NCBI RefSeq assembly: GCF_000213805.1
Contig: NC_015556.1
Location: 248,001 to 312,000, forward strand
DNA length: 64,000 nt
DNA from: Pseudomonas fulva 12-X
GTDB taxonomy: Bacteria; Pseudomonadota; Gammaproteobacteria; Pseudomonadales; Pseudomonadaceae
Direction: 5' to 3'
In this document: positions 52,938 to 62,643 of the stretch, one piece after another
Numbering within the stretch: the stretch's first letter is position 1
How the letters are laid out: the number at the start of each line of letters is the position of its first letter
Notes under the pieces: generated by a model
Database searches by the model: none
What the model was told of the DNA's origin: nothing
What the model saw: the letters and a program-made list of their open reading frames with translations, nothing else
Made by a program: the position numbers and the translations under genes

Positions 52938-54133
52938 TGCGCCTGGCGCTGTTCGCCCGCCTGGCCTGGCAGGATTATCGCTGCGACGCGCGACTGTCCT
53001 GGTGCGCGATCCTCGCTTTGGCCGCAGTCATCGCGCCTTTGCTGGTGCTGTTCGGTCTCAAGTTCGGTCTGGTCACCACCCTGACCGAGCGCCTGGAGCG
53101 CGACCCGGCGGTGCGTGAAATCATACCCTTGGGTGGCGCCCGTTATAGCCTGCAGAGCATCGAGGCCCTGGCCTTGCGCCCGGATGTCGGCTTCGTGATT
53201 GCGCGTACCCGGCAGATCGCCGCGACCGCCGACCTGCAGGGACCGGCGCAGATGCTCACCGTGGAAATGCTGCCGACCGCGAACGGCGACCCGCTGCTCG
53301 ATGGCCTGCCGGCACCGGCCGATGAGCACACCGTGCTGCTCAGCCAGAGCGCGGCGGAAAAGCTTGGCGTCACGGCGGGCGATGACCTGCGGGCCAGTTT
53401 CGGACGCAACGTGGCCGGTCAGCCACAAGTGGCCCAGGTCAGCCTGCGGGTGCAGGCGGTGCTGCCGGTGGCGGCCTTTTCCCGGGATGCGCTGTTCGCA
53501 CCGCTGAGCCTGCTGGAGGCCGCCGAGGATTATCGTGACGGTCTGGCGGTGCCGGCTTTTGGCTGGTCGGGCGCGCAGCCCGAGGCGCAGCGTGAGCGGA
53601 TCTACCCGAGCTTCCGCCTGTACGCGCGGGATCTGGATGGCGTTGAAAGCCTGCGCCAGTATTTCCAGCAATCGCACCAGGCGGTGGCCACCCAGGCCGA
53701 GGCCGTCGCCCAGGTGCGGGCGCTGAGCCGCAATCTGGCATGGGTGTTCTGGTCGGTGGCCTGTTTGTCCCTGGCCGGTGCCTTCGCCGCGCTGGCCGCC
53801 GGCACCCTGGGCGCGGTGGCGCGCAAACGGCACGAACTCGCGGTGTTGCGCCTGCTGGGGTTTCCCGCCGCGGCACTGGTCGCATTCGTGGTGCTGCAGG
53901 CGCTGTACACCGGCATCGCCGCCCTGGCGCTCTCGGCGCTGCTGTACGGGCTGGCCGCCGGCGGCCTGAACCTGTTGTTCCAGACGGCGCCGGGCGAATA
54001 TGCTTGCCGACTGCTGCTCTTCCACTATCTGCTGGCGGCGTCGGCCACCCTGCTGTGCTGCGTGCTCGCTGCTGCTGCCGGAGGCTGGCGGGCGGCTCAC
54101 CTGGAAGCCTCGGAAGGATTGCGTCATGTATAA
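52937..54133 (+). CDS. tagS: T6SS-regulating ABC transporter permease TagS
   Basis: 398 aa FtsX/LolC-type permease. One N-terminal helix (about 20-45) precedes a large periplasmic domain, and three C-terminal helices follow (about 270-385), with RKRHELAVLRLLGFPAAALV as the FtsX-like coupling motif. It pairs with TagT. ATG 52937 overlaps the tagT stop. The end overlaps the tagR start by 8 bases. The next two genes, tagR and tagQ, complete the TagQRST module. Confidence 0.92.
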   Translation: MRLALFARLAWQDYRCDARLSWCAILALAAVIAPLLVLFGLKFGLVTTLTERLERDPAVREIIPLGGARYSLQSIEALALRPDVGFVIARTRQIAATADLQGPAQMLTVEMLPTANGDPLLDGLPAPADEHTVLLSQSAAEKLGVTAGDDLRASFGRNVAGQPQVAQVSLRVQAVLPVAAFSRDALFAPLSLLEAAEDYRDGLAVPAFGWSGAQPEAQRERIYPSFRLYARDLDGVESLRQYFQQSHQAVATQAEAVAQVRALSRNLAWVFWSVACLSLAGAFAALAAGTLGAVARKRHELAVLRLLGFPAAALVAFVVLQALYTGIAALALSALLYGLAAGGLNLLFQTAPGEYACRLLLFHYLLAASATLLCCVLAAAAGGWRAAHLEASEGLRHV

Positions 54134-55826
54134 GGTGCTCAGCGCCACCCTGGTTCTCTCGTGCCTGGCCGGCGCTGCCTGGGCCGAGCCCGATGCCGAT
54201 CCGCTCTACAACCCCAAGCCTTTGGCTGGCGACGTCAGTCTGCCGCTGCCCTGCGACGGGCAGATGGTGTTCCGCTACGTCTACGTGCTGGCCAAAGGCG
54301 CGCTGGACGATCACGAAGTGACCCTCGGCTACCCCTTCAGCGAAGGCGAGCCCGGCTATCAGCAGTCCTTCATTTCCGGCTACCGGCGCGACTACATCAA
54401 CGGCCAGTTCACCCTCAGCGATCTGTCCAAGGACTGGCAGGCCAAGGTGCGCGGCGAGCTGCCCAAGGCCGACGGGGTGACGCCGCTCAAGCCGATGCTG
54501 TACTTCATCGGCAAATACGAAGTGACCCAGCGCCAGTACGACCTGGTAATGGCCCAGGCGCCGTCCCTGGCCGGCGAGGGCGAGCCGCCGGCTTGCGAGG
54601 CGGCGTCCGGCATGGCCGCACGGTTGCCCAAGGTCAACCTGTCGCGCTTCGACGCCGAGCGTTTCGCCGCGGTGTACAGCGCCTGGCTGCTGAAGAACCA
54701 TCGCGACCTGCTGCCGATCAGCGGGCGCACTGGCAAAGGCGAAGACGGCGGCCAGGCCTTCGTGCGCCTGCCCACCGAAGTGGAGTGGGAATACGCCGCC
54801 CGCGGCGGCCACGCGGTGAGCCGCCAGCAGCTGGAAGCGCGTTTGTTCCCGCGCCCGGTGGAGGGCAGCGACAGCGACGGCCCACTGGGCGACTGGGCGG
54901 TGTTCAATCAGGTTGCCGGCGGCACCGGACAGAACGCGCGCCTGCTGCCCATCGGCCTGAAGAAGCCCAATCCGGTCGGCCTGTTCGACGTCATCGGCAA
55001 CGCCGCGGAAATGGTCCAGGAATCCTTCCAGCTGGTGCACGCCGGGCGCCGTCAGGGCACCTACGGCGGCTTCGTGGTCAAGGGCGGCAACTACCTGGAA
55101 GGCGAGATGACGCTGTTCACCGGCATGCGCCGTGAGTATCCGCTGTTCGCCGCCGACGGTACCGAGCAGCGCAACGAGACCACCGGTTTCCGGGTGGCCA
55201 TCGGCGCGCTTTCCGCGCCCCGCTCGCGATACAAGGAACTGTTTGCGCAATGGAAGGACGAAGGACGGGTCAGCACCCTTACCGACGAGATCGACGAAGA
55301 CCAGGACGCCACCAAGCTGCTCGATGGGCTGATCGCCAACAGCGACGATCCGCAACTGCGCGATCGCCTGGCGATCGTCAACGAGGAGCTCAAGCGCAGC
55401 GTCTCGCTGATCGCCAAGCAGCGTGAGGATGCGGCCGGTAACCTGATCCAGTCGGCGGCCCTGGTGGCTGAAACAATCAACAACTACAACATTCGCCTGA
55501 CCAATCTTCGCAAGAGCCGTGACGAGGCTCGCAGCGCCAAGGACGAAGCCTCGGCGAAACTGTTCGAAGCGGCCATGGCCAATGGGCAGAGCGCGCTGGA
55601 CGGCGCCCTGGCGATTTACATCGACAACCTGGCCAACGGCACGCGCTACAGCAACGCCGTGATCCAGGCGCAGTTCCAGCGCACCAAGGAAGAGCTGGCG
55701 CGCAAGCCGGTACTGGGCAAGAGCCTGGTCAACCGGGCCACGCTGTTCGTGCGCCACGTGGGTGAATACCGCAAGAACCGCAAGGCGGATGCGGATGTGA
55801 TTCTCAAGCAATTGCTGGCACCCTGA
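54126..55826 (+). CDS. tagR: Periplasmic T6SS activator TagR (FGE-sulfatase fold)
   Basis: 566 aa. Signal peptide MYKVLSATLVLSCLAGAAWA. A formylglycine-generating-enzyme-like (FGE/SUMF1) domain covers about residues 110-370: YFIGKYEVTQRQYDLVMAQ, RLPTEVEWEYAARGG, PVGLFDVIGNAAEMVQ and KGGNYLEGEM. The C-terminal 190 residues form a mainly helical region with coiled-coil character. TagR acts in the periplasm upstream of PpkA. An FGE catalytic Cys pair is not evident, so the domain probably binds rather than modifies. ATG 54126 lies inside the tagS 3' end. Confidence 0.9.
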   Translation: MYKVLSATLVLSCLAGAAWAEPDADPLYNPKPLAGDVSLPLPCDGQMVFRYVYVLAKGALDDHEVTLGYPFSEGEPGYQQSFISGYRRDYINGQFTLSDLSKDWQAKVRGELPKADGVTPLKPMLYFIGKYEVTQRQYDLVMAQAPSLAGEGEPPACEAASGMAARLPKVNLSRFDAERFAAVYSAWLLKNHRDLLPISGRTGKGEDGGQAFVRLPTEVEWEYAARGGHAVSRQQLEARLFPRPVEGSDSDGPLGDWAVFNQVAGGTGQNARLLPIGLKKPNPVGLFDVIGNAAEMVQESFQLVHAGRRQGTYGGFVVKGGNYLEGEMTLFTGMRREYPLFAADGTEQRNETTGFRVAIGALSAPRSRYKELFAQWKDEGRVSTLTDEIDEDQDATKLLDGLIANSDDPQLRDRLAIVNEELKRSVSLIAKQREDAAGNLIQSAALVAETINNYNIRLTNLRKSRDEARSAKDEASAKLFEAAMANGQSALDGALAIYIDNLANGTRYSNAVIQAQFQRTKEELARKPVLGKSLVNRATLFVRHVGEYRKNRKADADVILKQLLAP

Positions 55827-55975
55827 TCGGGTTGCCAGCCGTTACGGATAAAGGCACTGGCGAGCGGCCGGTGCCGATTGTGCAAATCCACGGCGTTAGC
55901 CGTGACAACGCAGGCGGTGTCACCCGGCCCCGCCTGAATGGAATAAACGCTCACTCAAGTACGAGATCGACGACG

Positions 55976-56854
55976 ATGCAAACTTTCAACAAGGCTCCCG
56001 CTTTTTCCTCGATACGCACTGCGCTGATTTCTGCCGTCACCTGCACCAGCGTGCTGCTGGTCGGTTGCGCCGGTTCGCCAAGTTCCCAGGTCGCCTCGAC
56101 CACCAAGGCCGAATACTTCCCGCAGTGCTACGAGCCGGTCACCCAGCTGCGCAGCTCCGACGAAGCGATGAGCCGCAGCGTGGCCATCGGCGCCGTTACC
56201 GGCGGCCTGATGGGCGCTATCGGTGGTGCTCTGGTCGATGACGAGAAGCGTGGCCGCAACGCCGCCATCGGTGCTGCCGGTGGCGCCCTGGCCGGTGGCG
56301 CCCTGGCGTACTACAACCAGCGCCAGCAGCAGATCAGCGACGACAATGCGCGCCTGGCCTCCTACGCCACCGACATCGACGCCAACAATCAGAACATCGA
56401 CCGCAACATCCGTTACGCCACCGCCGCTCAGAGCTGCTACCAGCAGGCGTTCACCCAGCTGCGCGCCGACCGCAAGGCCAACAAGATCAGCGACGCCGAT
56501 GGCCGTAAGCGCCTGGCCGAGATCGTCAGCGGCCTGAACGAGACCAATGCCCTGCTGGCCAAGGTCGACGGCCGCACCGGCGAAAACGTCAACACCTACA
56601 CCCAGGCCTACGAGAAAGACCTGCAGACCGTGGGCGTCGAGCGCAAGGACGTGACCAAGGTGGCCACCGCCAAGCAGCCGAAGCCGACCGCCAAGGTCAC
56701 CAAGGAAGTGATCACCACCGAGCAATCGCTGCAGAAGGCCCAGGCCAAGCAGAAGGAAAGCCAGCAGGTGGCCAGCCGTGGCCGCACGCTGATCAGCGAC
56801 GTGTGCAACAACCCGGACATGGGCGACTGGGCTCCGGCCAGCTGCAAGGCCTGA
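55976..56854 (+). CDS. tagQ: Outer-membrane lipoprotein TagQ
   Basis: 292 aa. Lipobox LLVGCAGS with C31 after a long signal. A glycine-zipper hairpin follows (AIGAVTGGLMGAIGGALVDD and IGAAGGALAGGALAYY), then a helical domain with SCYQQAFTQLRADRKANK and the C-terminal Lys/Gln-rich segment. TagQ tethers TagR to the outer membrane in the H1-T6SS sensory module. It starts 149 bp after tagR, a gap larger than others in the arm, so it may have an extra promoter. A terminator follows. Confidence 0.9.
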   Translation: MQTFNKAPAFSSIRTALISAVTCTSVLLVGCAGSPSSQVASTTKAEYFPQCYEPVTQLRSSDEAMSRSVAIGAVTGGLMGAIGGALVDDEKRGRNAAIGAAGGALAGGALAYYNQRQQQISDDNARLASYATDIDANNQNIDRNIRYATAAQSCYQQAFTQLRADRKANKISDADGRKRLAEIVSGLNETNALLAKVDGRTGENVNTYTQAYEKDLQTVGVERKDVTKVATAKQPKPTAKVTKEVITTEQSLQKAQAKQKESQQVASRGRTLISDVCNNPDMGDWAPASCKA

Positions 56855-57191
56855 TCCGCGCTCCAGCAAAAAAAACCGCGCCTGGCGCGGTTTTTTTATG
56901 CCTGTCTTTCCTGGCCTCTCACCGAGCGAGCCGAGCGGTAATCTGCACGGGTGATTGATGCCGGTCATTATCGGGCTCGCCGCGCTGAGCAATTATGGCG
57001 GGTGCCGAGTGGGTGACCAGGCTGTTAGGGTGCAGGGCGGGGGCGTGCCGAGTGGCGCGTCATTCCCAGGCCATGCCGCCCCAAGGTTCGTGCAGAAACG
57101 CGCGGCTTGAGTATTTCCGCACCGCCGCGTCTGACGCAGCGGGCGGAACGCCCCGGTTCATAACACTTCTCTTAGCCGTTTGGATGAGCTG
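56855..57191. other. 337-bp gap between tagQ and cytochrome c4
   Basis: Contains the tagQ terminator and presumably the cytochrome c4 promoter in the right third. No gene is supported, and I could not pick a clear promoter. Confidence 0.5.
56868..56897 (+). terminator. Bidirectional terminator after tagQ
   Basis: An A run, stem CCGCGC / GCGCGG (56876-56881 with 56885-56890), loop CTG, and a run of seven T (56891-56897). It ends the plus-strand T6SS arm 13 bp after tagQ. Confidence 0.92.
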
Positions 57192-57797
57192 ATGAACAAG
57201 ACAATAGTGAGTCTGCTGCTGGCCCTGGGCCTGGTCGGGGCTGCTCAGGCGGCGGGTGATCCGGCCGCGGGGCAGGCCAAGGCGGTGGTGTGCGGGGCCT
57301 GTCACGGGGTCGATGGCAACAGTGCGCTGGCCAATTTTCCCAAGCTGGCGGGCCAGGGGGAGCGCTACCTGCTCAAGCAGATGCAGGACATCAAGTCCGG
57401 CGCCCGGCCGGTAGTGGAAATGACCGGCATGCTCGAGCCGCTCAGCGAGCAGGATATGGCCGATGTCGCCGCCTACTTCGCCAGCCAGAAGATCAGCGTG
57501 GGCGCGGCCGATCCGGCCCTGGTCGAGCGCGGCCAGGCGCTGTTTCGCGGCGGCAAGCTGGCCGAGGGCATGCCGGCCTGCACCGGTTGCCATGCGCCCG
57601 ATGGCGCCGGCATCGCCACGGCCGGCTACCCGCATCTGGGCGGCCAGCACGCCGGTTACGTCGCCAAGCAACTGACCGCCTTCCGCGAAGGCGAGCGCAG
57701 CAATGATGGCGACGCGATGATCATGCGCGACATCGCCGGCAAGCTCAGCAACAAGGATATCGAGGCGCTGTCGAGCTACATTCAGGGGCTGCATTGA
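57192..57797 (+). CDS. Diheme cytochrome c4
   Basis: 201 aa with signal peptide (MNKTIVSLLLALGLVGAAQA). Two heme-c sites: C34-GA-C37-H38 and C130-TG-C133-H134. Two homologous domains follow the cytochrome c4 pattern, with PKLAGQGERYLLKQMQDIKS and PHLGGQHAGYVAKQLTAFRE; the Met ligands lie in MTGMLEPLSEQDM and GDAMIMRDIAGKLS. Mature length fits P. stutzeri cytochrome c4. It is a periplasmic electron carrier to the terminal oxidases. Position before dsbA matches PA5490-PA5489. A terminator follows. Confidence 0.95.
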   Translation: MNKTIVSLLLALGLVGAAQAAGDPAAGQAKAVVCGACHGVDGNSALANFPKLAGQGERYLLKQMQDIKSGARPVVEMTGMLEPLSEQDMADVAAYFASQKISVGAADPALVERGQALFRGGKLAEGMPACTGCHAPDGAGIATAGYPHLGGQHAGYVAKQLTAFREGERSNDGDAMIMRDIAGKLSNKDIEALSSYIQGLH

Positions 57798-57830
57798 GGC
57801 GCTGATCGGCATTTGCTAGACGGTGAAAAA

Positions 57831-57857
57831 AAGGGTGGCCAAGGCCACCCTTTTTCG
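57831..57857 (+). terminator. Terminator after cytochrome c4
   Basis: Near-perfect inverted repeat AAGGGTGGCC (57831-57840) and GGCCACCCTT (57843-57852), followed by TTT and preceded by a run of A. The inner bases form the loop. Confidence 0.9.
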
Positions 57858-57948
57858 TTGGCGAGCCCGCTACAATGTCAGGAACCTGCCGGGTGGCGAC
57901 CAGTCGAACCAGAGCTGTCCGCAGCACCTTCATCGTTAGGAGTCATGC

Positions 57949-58578
57949 ATGCGTAATCTGATCCTCTCCGCGCTTCTGGCCACTGCCAGCCTGTTCGGCG
58001 TTACCGCCCACGCCGCCGATATCGAAGCTGGCAAACAGTACGTCGAGCTGAGCAACCCGGTCCCAATCTCCAAACCCGGCAAGATCGAAGTCGTCGAGCT
58101 GTTCTGGTATGGCTGCCCGCACTGCTACCAGTTCGAGCCGACCATCAACCCCTGGATCGAGAAGCTGCCGTCCGACGTCAACTTCGTGCGTATTCCTGCC
58201 CTGTTCGGCGGCCTGTGGAACGTTCACGGTCAGCTGTTCATCACCCTGGAAAGCATGAAGGTCGAGCATAAGGTGCACGACGCCATTTTCCGCGCCATCC
58301 ACAAGGAAGGCCGCAAGCTGGCTACCCCGGAAGAAATGGCTGATTTCCTGGTCACCCAGGGCATCGACCGTGACGCCTTCCTCAAGGCCTTCAACTCCTT
58401 TGGCGTGAAGAGCCAGATGGAAAAGGCCAAGAAACTGGCCATGGCCTACCAGATCAACGGCGTGCCGGTGATGATCGTCAACGGCAAGTACCGTTTCGAC
58501 ATCTCCAGCTCGGGCGGCCCGGAGCAGACCCTGCAGGTCGCCGACTTCCTGATCGCCAAAGAGCGCGCTGCCAAGTAA
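57949..58578 (+). CDS. dsbA: Thiol:disulfide interchange protein DsbA
   Basis: 209 aa periplasmic oxidase that introduces disulfides. Signal peptide MRNLILSALLATASLFGVTA; active site C56-P-H-C59 in FWYGCPHCYQFEP; cis-Pro loop in QINGVPVMIVNGKYRF. Thioredoxin-fold with helical insertion (HKEGRKLATPEEMADFLVTQ). ATG 57949 with a GGAG-like site at TAGGAG. It sits between cytochrome c4 and an EEP-family gene, as in P. aeruginosa. Confidence 0.96.
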   Translation: MRNLILSALLATASLFGVTAHAADIEAGKQYVELSNPVPISKPGKIEVVELFWYGCPHCYQFEPTINPWIEKLPSDVNFVRIPALFGGLWNVHGQLFITLESMKVEHKVHDAIFRAIHKEGRKLATPEEMADFLVTQGIDRDAFLKAFNSFGVKSQMEKAKKLAMAYQINGVPVMIVNGKYRFDISSSGGPEQTLQVADFLIAKERAAK

Positions 58579-58599
58579 TCGACCTTCGGAGCGCCTGCC

Positions 58600-59463
58600 A
58601 TGTTGCGTCGCCGCTCGATGCCCCGTCAGGCTGGCCTGTGTGATCCACAGGTCAACCCCGACTGCACGCCTGACAGCGAGTGGCCGCAGGATGGGCGCTT
58701 GCGGCTGCTTAGCTTCAACATCCAGGTCGGCATCAGCACCGAGCGCTACCACCATTACCTGACCCGCGGCTGGCAGCACCTGCTGCCGCACCAGGGGCGG
58801 GCCGGCAACCTGCAGCGTATCGGCGAGCTGCTCGGCGACTATGACATCGTCGCCCTGCAGGAAGCCGACGGCGGCAGCGTGCGTTCAGGCTTCATCAACC
58901 AGGTCGAGCACCTGGCGCGCATGGGCGCGTTCCCCTACTGGTATCAGCAGCTCAACCGTAACCTGGGGCGTTTCGCCCAGCACAGCAACGGGCTGCTCAG
59001 CCGCCTGCGGCCAACCCTGCTGGAAGATCACCCGCTGCCCGGCCCGGCCGGTCGCGGGGCGATTCTGCTGCGCATCGGCGAAGGCGACGATGCCATCGCC
59101 GTGGTCATGATGCACCTGGCGCTGGGCGCGCGTACCCGCACCCGGCAACTGGCCTATATCCGTGAGCTGATTGGCGGCTATCGCCATCAGATCCTCATGG
59201 GCGACATGAACACCCACGCCGTCGACCTGCTCGAGAATTCGCCGCTGCGCGATCTCGGTCTGCTCGCGCCCCAGGTCGAGGCGACCTTTCCGAGCTGGCG
59301 CCCGCAGCGCTGCCTGGACCATATTCTGCTCAGCCCGGGCTTGCAGCTCGAGCGCTTCCAGGTCTTGGCACAGCCGATCTCCGACCACCTGCCGGTGGCC
59401 GTGGAGATTCGCCTGCCCAATGCCCTCACGCCATCGTTGACGCCCCGTGTACAGGAGCCCTGA
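58600..59463 (+). CDS. Endonuclease/exonuclease/phosphatase (EEP) family protein
   Basis: 287 aa. EEP-fold hydrolase features: [28 protein letters not shown] with catalytic Glu, [28 protein letters not shown] (metal/Asp-Asn), CLDHILLSP and [12 protein letters not shown] with the catalytic Asp-His pair. Substrate unknown: DNA, nucleotide or phospholipid. It is located between dsbA and dgcP, equivalent to PA5488, and dgcP begins 2 bp after its stop, so the two are coupled. ATG 58600 follows a weak site. Confidence 0.88.
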   Translation: MLRRRSMPRQAGLCDPQVNPDCTPDSEWPQDGRLRLLSFNIQVGISTERYHHYLTRGWQHLLPHQGRAGNLQRIGELLGDYDIVALQEADGGSVRSGFINQVEHLARMGAFPYWYQQLNRNLGRFAQHSNGLLSRLRPTLLEDHPLPGPAGRGAILLRIGEGDDAIAVVMMHLALGARTRTRQLAYIRELIGGYRHQILMGDMNTHAVDLLENSPLRDLGLLAPQVEATFPSWRPQRCLDHILLSPGLQLERFQVLAQPISDHLPVAVEIRLPNALTPSLTPRVQEP

Positions 59464-59465
59464 GC

Positions 59466-61514
59466 ATGGCCGACGACGCCAAACGCTGGCGCGAGAAGTA
59501 CCTTGCCAATATCGAGCAGCAGGAAAAGCTCGAGCGCCGCTGGGACATGCGTGTCGACCTGCTGCGCCGTGGCCTCGTGCGCAGCAGCCTGGCGGCCGAG
59601 GGCTCCGACAAGTCGGTTGACCAGTGCATGCAGGATCTTCGCGAGATCCTGCGCCGCGACGACATGGATGCCGGCCTCAGCGCGCTGATCCCGCGCCTGG
59701 AAAAGACCGTTCTGGATTCCGAGCAGCGCCGCCAGCAGCGTATCGAACAGGTCGCCAGTGGCATGGCGAGCCTGGTGGCGCAGCTGTTGAAAACCGACCT
59801 GCCGAGCGACGTGCGCAAGCCACTCAAGCGCTTTGCCAAGCAGGTCGAGCAGCGCGCCCGACAGTCGCGGGAAATGCCGGCGCTGCTGGCCGAACTCGGC
59901 CAGCTGCAGCAGCAGGCCTTGCAGGCACTGGGCGGCGAGCAGGTCGAACGCCCGGGCTTTATCGAGCGGCTGTTCGGCAGCCGCGATAGCGCCAGCCCGG
60001 CAGCCAATGCTGAGTCTGCTGCTTCCACTGGGCCGGTTGAGCCTAGCCAACACACCGCGCCTACCTCCGATGAGGACGAATCTGCCGAGCAGTCGGTCGC
60101 CGAGCGGGTGACGACTGAGCCGCAAGCGCAAGCCGTAACGACTCCAGTAGAGGCGGCGCCTGTTGTTATCGCCGAAGCTGCATCGCCGTCGCCGTCGCCG
60201 TCGCCAGAAGCCTCCCCGCAGCCCGCCATTCAGCCCACCCCCGTCGCTGCCAGCGCGCCTGCTGTGGTGAGCCGCGTGATGCTGGACAGCCTGCCGCTGT
60301 CGTCCGCCTTGCTGATGCCGTCGCCCGAGGCCAAGGCGGCTGCCGAGCCGGCCAACGAGAGCGTCGCCGTAGCGGAGCCTATCGAGGAAGCGGCGCTCGA
60401 GTCCGTCGTCGTCAATGCGGCAGTACCGGCTGATCCCGACTATGCGTTGCCGCCGGCGCCCGAACCAGGCTACAGCGCCATCGCCAGTCATGTGGAAGGC
60501 AGCCTGCTGAAGCTTCTGGAAGAGTTGCCACTGCCCGAGCGGCATCAGGGCCAGGCCGATGCGCTGCGCCAGCGCATCGCCGCGGGCCTGAACATGTACG
60601 AGCTGGTGCCGGTACTCGATGACCTGGCGGTGCTGATGCTGGCCATCGCCGATGTCGGCCAGCGCGAGTTCGAGGGCTACCTCAAGCAGCTCAACGAGCG
60701 CCTCGCCGCCTTCCAGGGCAGCCTGCACGATGTGCACAGCGACTACACCGACTCCGCCGAGGCCGCGCGCAGCCTGGACAACGAGCTGCGCCAGCAGGTC
60801 GACGGTCTGCACAGCAGCGTGCAGGAGGCCACCGACCTCAACAACCTCAAGGAGCTGGTGGAGAGTCGCCTCAGCGGGCTGCTCGGCACCATGAGCCAGT
60901 ACCAGCAGCAGCGCGATGCCCGCGAGCAGCAAGTCGGCGAGCGCCTGCAGATTCTGGTCGACCGGGTGGCCAGCATGGAAGTGGAGGCCAAGGGCTTTCG
61001 CGATCACCTCGAGGAGCAACGCCAGAAGGCGCTGCTCGATCCGCTTACCGGCCTGCCCAATCGCGCGGCCTGGACCGAGCGCCTGGATCTGGAGCTGGCG
61101 CGCCTGCAGCGTTACGGCGGCGACCTGCTGCTGGCGGTGCTGGATATCGACCACTTCAAGCGCATCAACGACGACTACGGCCACCTGGCCGGTGACAAGG
61201 TGTTGAAGATCATCGCCGGGGAGCTGTTCAAGCGGCTGCGCAAGACCGACTTCATCGCCCGCTTCGGCGGCGAGGAGTTCGTGCTGCTGATTCCGTCCAC
61301 GCCCATGGAGGGCGGCCTGAAGCTGCTCGACACGTTGCGTTCGGCCATCGAGAACTGTCCGTTCCACTTCAAGGGCGAGCGGGTGACCATCACCCTGTCC
61401 GGCGGCATCAGCGCGTTCAGCAGCGCCGAGCGCAGCGAGCAGGTGTTCGAGCGTGCTGACCAGGCGCTATACCGTGCCAAGCGCGGCGGGCGCAACCGTA
61501 TCGAGGTGGGTTGA
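59466..61514 (+). CDS. dgcP: Diguanylate cyclase DgcP
   Basis: 682 aa. N-terminal helical region (about 1-170: [19 protein letters not shown]), then a Ser-Pro/Ala-rich linker (about 175-330) with an (SP)n run, then coiled coil, and a C-terminal GGDEF domain (about 520-682): [32 protein letters not shown] at 601-605, and an inhibitory I-site R592-KT-D595. It makes c-di-GMP. Its position after dsbA and the EEP gene is that of PA5487 (DgcP, the polar FimV-interacting cyclase that affects biofilm). ATG 59466 follows GGAGCCCTGAGC. Confidence 0.9.
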   Translation: MADDAKRWREKYLANIEQQEKLERRWDMRVDLLRRGLVRSSLAAEGSDKSVDQCMQDLREILRRDDMDAGLSALIPRLEKTVLDSEQRRQQRIEQVASGMASLVAQLLKTDLPSDVRKPLKRFAKQVEQRARQSREMPALLAELGQLQQQALQALGGEQVERPGFIERLFGSRDSASPAANAESAASTGPVEPSQHTAPTSDEDESAEQSVAERVTTEPQAQAVTTPVEAAPVVIAEAASPSPSPSPEASPQPAIQPTPVAASAPAVVSRVMLDSLPLSSALLMPSPEAKAAAEPANESVAVAEPIEEAALESVVVNAAVPADPDYALPPAPEPGYSAIASHVEGSLLKLLEELPLPERHQGQADALRQRIAAGLNMYELVPVLDDLAVLMLAIADVGQREFEGYLKQLNERLAAFQGSLHDVHSDYTDSAEAARSLDNELRQQVDGLHSSVQEATDLNNLKELVESRLSGLLGTMSQYQQQRDAREQQVGERLQILVDRVASMEVEAKGFRDHLEEQRQKALLDPLTGLPNRAAWTERLDLELARLQRYGGDLLLAVLDIDHFKRINDDYGHLAGDKVLKIIAGELFKRLRKTDFIARFGGEEFVLLIPSTPMEGGLKLLDTLRSAIENCPFHFKGERVTITLSGGISAFSSAERSEQVFERADQALYRAKRGGRNRIEVG

Positions 61515-61674
61515 GCCTCTCGCGAGGCTTGGCGCCGCAGCCATTCATCCCTTCTGTGCGTCAGGCACGCCCGGCATGTGCCGGTTGTCGCAAAGCGAGG
61601 CGTCGGCAGTCGCCTGGCCATCACGGCGCTGCTAGTCTTGCTCTGCCGAACACTTGATAACCAGATCGACTTCT

Positions 61675-62571
61675 ATGCTAGGGCGCCTCTCACTGCTGCT
61701 GGGACTCGTCGCGTTCGCCTGTCAGGCGAGTGCGCTGACCGTCTACAAGTACACCGATGCCAATGGCGTGGTCACCTACAGTGACCAGGCGGCGCCCGGT
61801 GCGAAGGTGTTCGTGTTCAGCGACCGGATGGTCGAGAAGCTCGACAACCAGGTGAAGCTGGAAACCCGCAAACACGCCGCCGGCGAGACGCTGCTGGTGC
61901 GCAACGACCTGTATGCGCCGGTGCAGGTGGAGCTCAAGCTGGAGCAGTTGAGCAACGTCAGCGGCGCGCCGGGCAAGCCGATCAACTGGGTGTTGCCGCC
62001 GCGCAGCGAGATCCGCCTGGCCACCCTGGCGCCGCTGGACCCGGCCAAGCCGCTGCGCTACACCCCGAAACTCAGCTACGCCCTGGGCGACCCGCGGTTG
62101 CTGCCGATCAAGCAGGCCTATCCGCTGCCCTGGCGCGGTGGCCCGTTTCGCCTGACCCAGGGCGCCAACGGCCAGTACAGCCACTTCACGCCCAAGGGCC
62201 GCTACGCCCTGGATATCGCCATGCCCGAGGGTACGCCGATCATCGCCGCGCGCGCCGGCATGGTGGTCAAGACCGAGAACGACCAGAGCGGGCGCGGCAC
62301 CAACCCGTCCGGCAACTTCGTGCGCATCCTGCACGACGACGGCACCATGGGCGTCTACCTGCACCTGATGCAGGGCTCGGTGAGCGTGCGTGAGGGTCAG
62401 CGTGTTCCGGTCGGCGCGCCGATTGGCCGCTCCGGCAATACCGGCAACAGCACCGGCCCGCACCTGCACTTCGTGGTGCAGCGCAACGTCGGCATGGCGC
62501 TGGAGTCGATCCCCTTCGAATTCGCCCAGCCGGTGGACAGCCTGCCCAACTTTGCCGTGGGTGGCGACTGA
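61675..62571 (+). CDS. M23-family metallopeptidase with N-terminal DUF4124 domain
   Basis: 298 aa. Signal peptide MLGRLSLLLGLVAFACQASA followed by DUF4124 (TVYKYTDANGVVTYSDQAAP). The C-terminal LytM/M23 domain (about 165-285) has the zinc ligands in YSHFTPKGRYALDIAMPEG and TGPHLHFVVQ, so it is likely catalytic. It would hydrolyse peptidoglycan cross-links in the periplasm. ATG 61675 is preferred to an in-frame TTG at 61654. dgcP ends 160 bp upstream. It is followed by a short repeat-like dyad. Confidence 0.88.
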   Translation: MLGRLSLLLGLVAFACQASALTVYKYTDANGVVTYSDQAAPGAKVFVFSDRMVEKLDNQVKLETRKHAAGETLLVRNDLYAPVQVELKLEQLSNVSGAPGKPINWVLPPRSEIRLATLAPLDPAKPLRYTPKLSYALGDPRLLPIKQAYPLPWRGGPFRLTQGANGQYSHFTPKGRYALDIAMPEGTPIIAARAGMVVKTENDQSGRGTNPSGNFVRILHDDGTMGVYLHLMQGSVSVREGQRVPVGAPIGRSGNTGNSTGPHLHFVVQRNVGMALESIPFEFAQPVDSLPNFAVGGD

Positions 62572-62626
62572 GAGCCTGTTTTTAACGCCGCAGTGCCGAC
62601 GCGCAGCAGTCTTTGAACAGGTTCTG
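62570..62626. repeat. Short dyad repeat after the M23 peptidase gene
   Basis: AGCCTGTTTTTAACG (62573-62587) and GTCTTTGAACAGGTTCT (62609-62625) form an imperfect inverted repeat over about 55 bp (AGCCTGTT with AACAGGTT ends). Similar AACAGG-ended units are scattered in pseudomonads; here it sits between two convergent genes. Confidence 0.4.
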
Positions 62627-62643
62627 AGGAATCCGCCTCGTGA

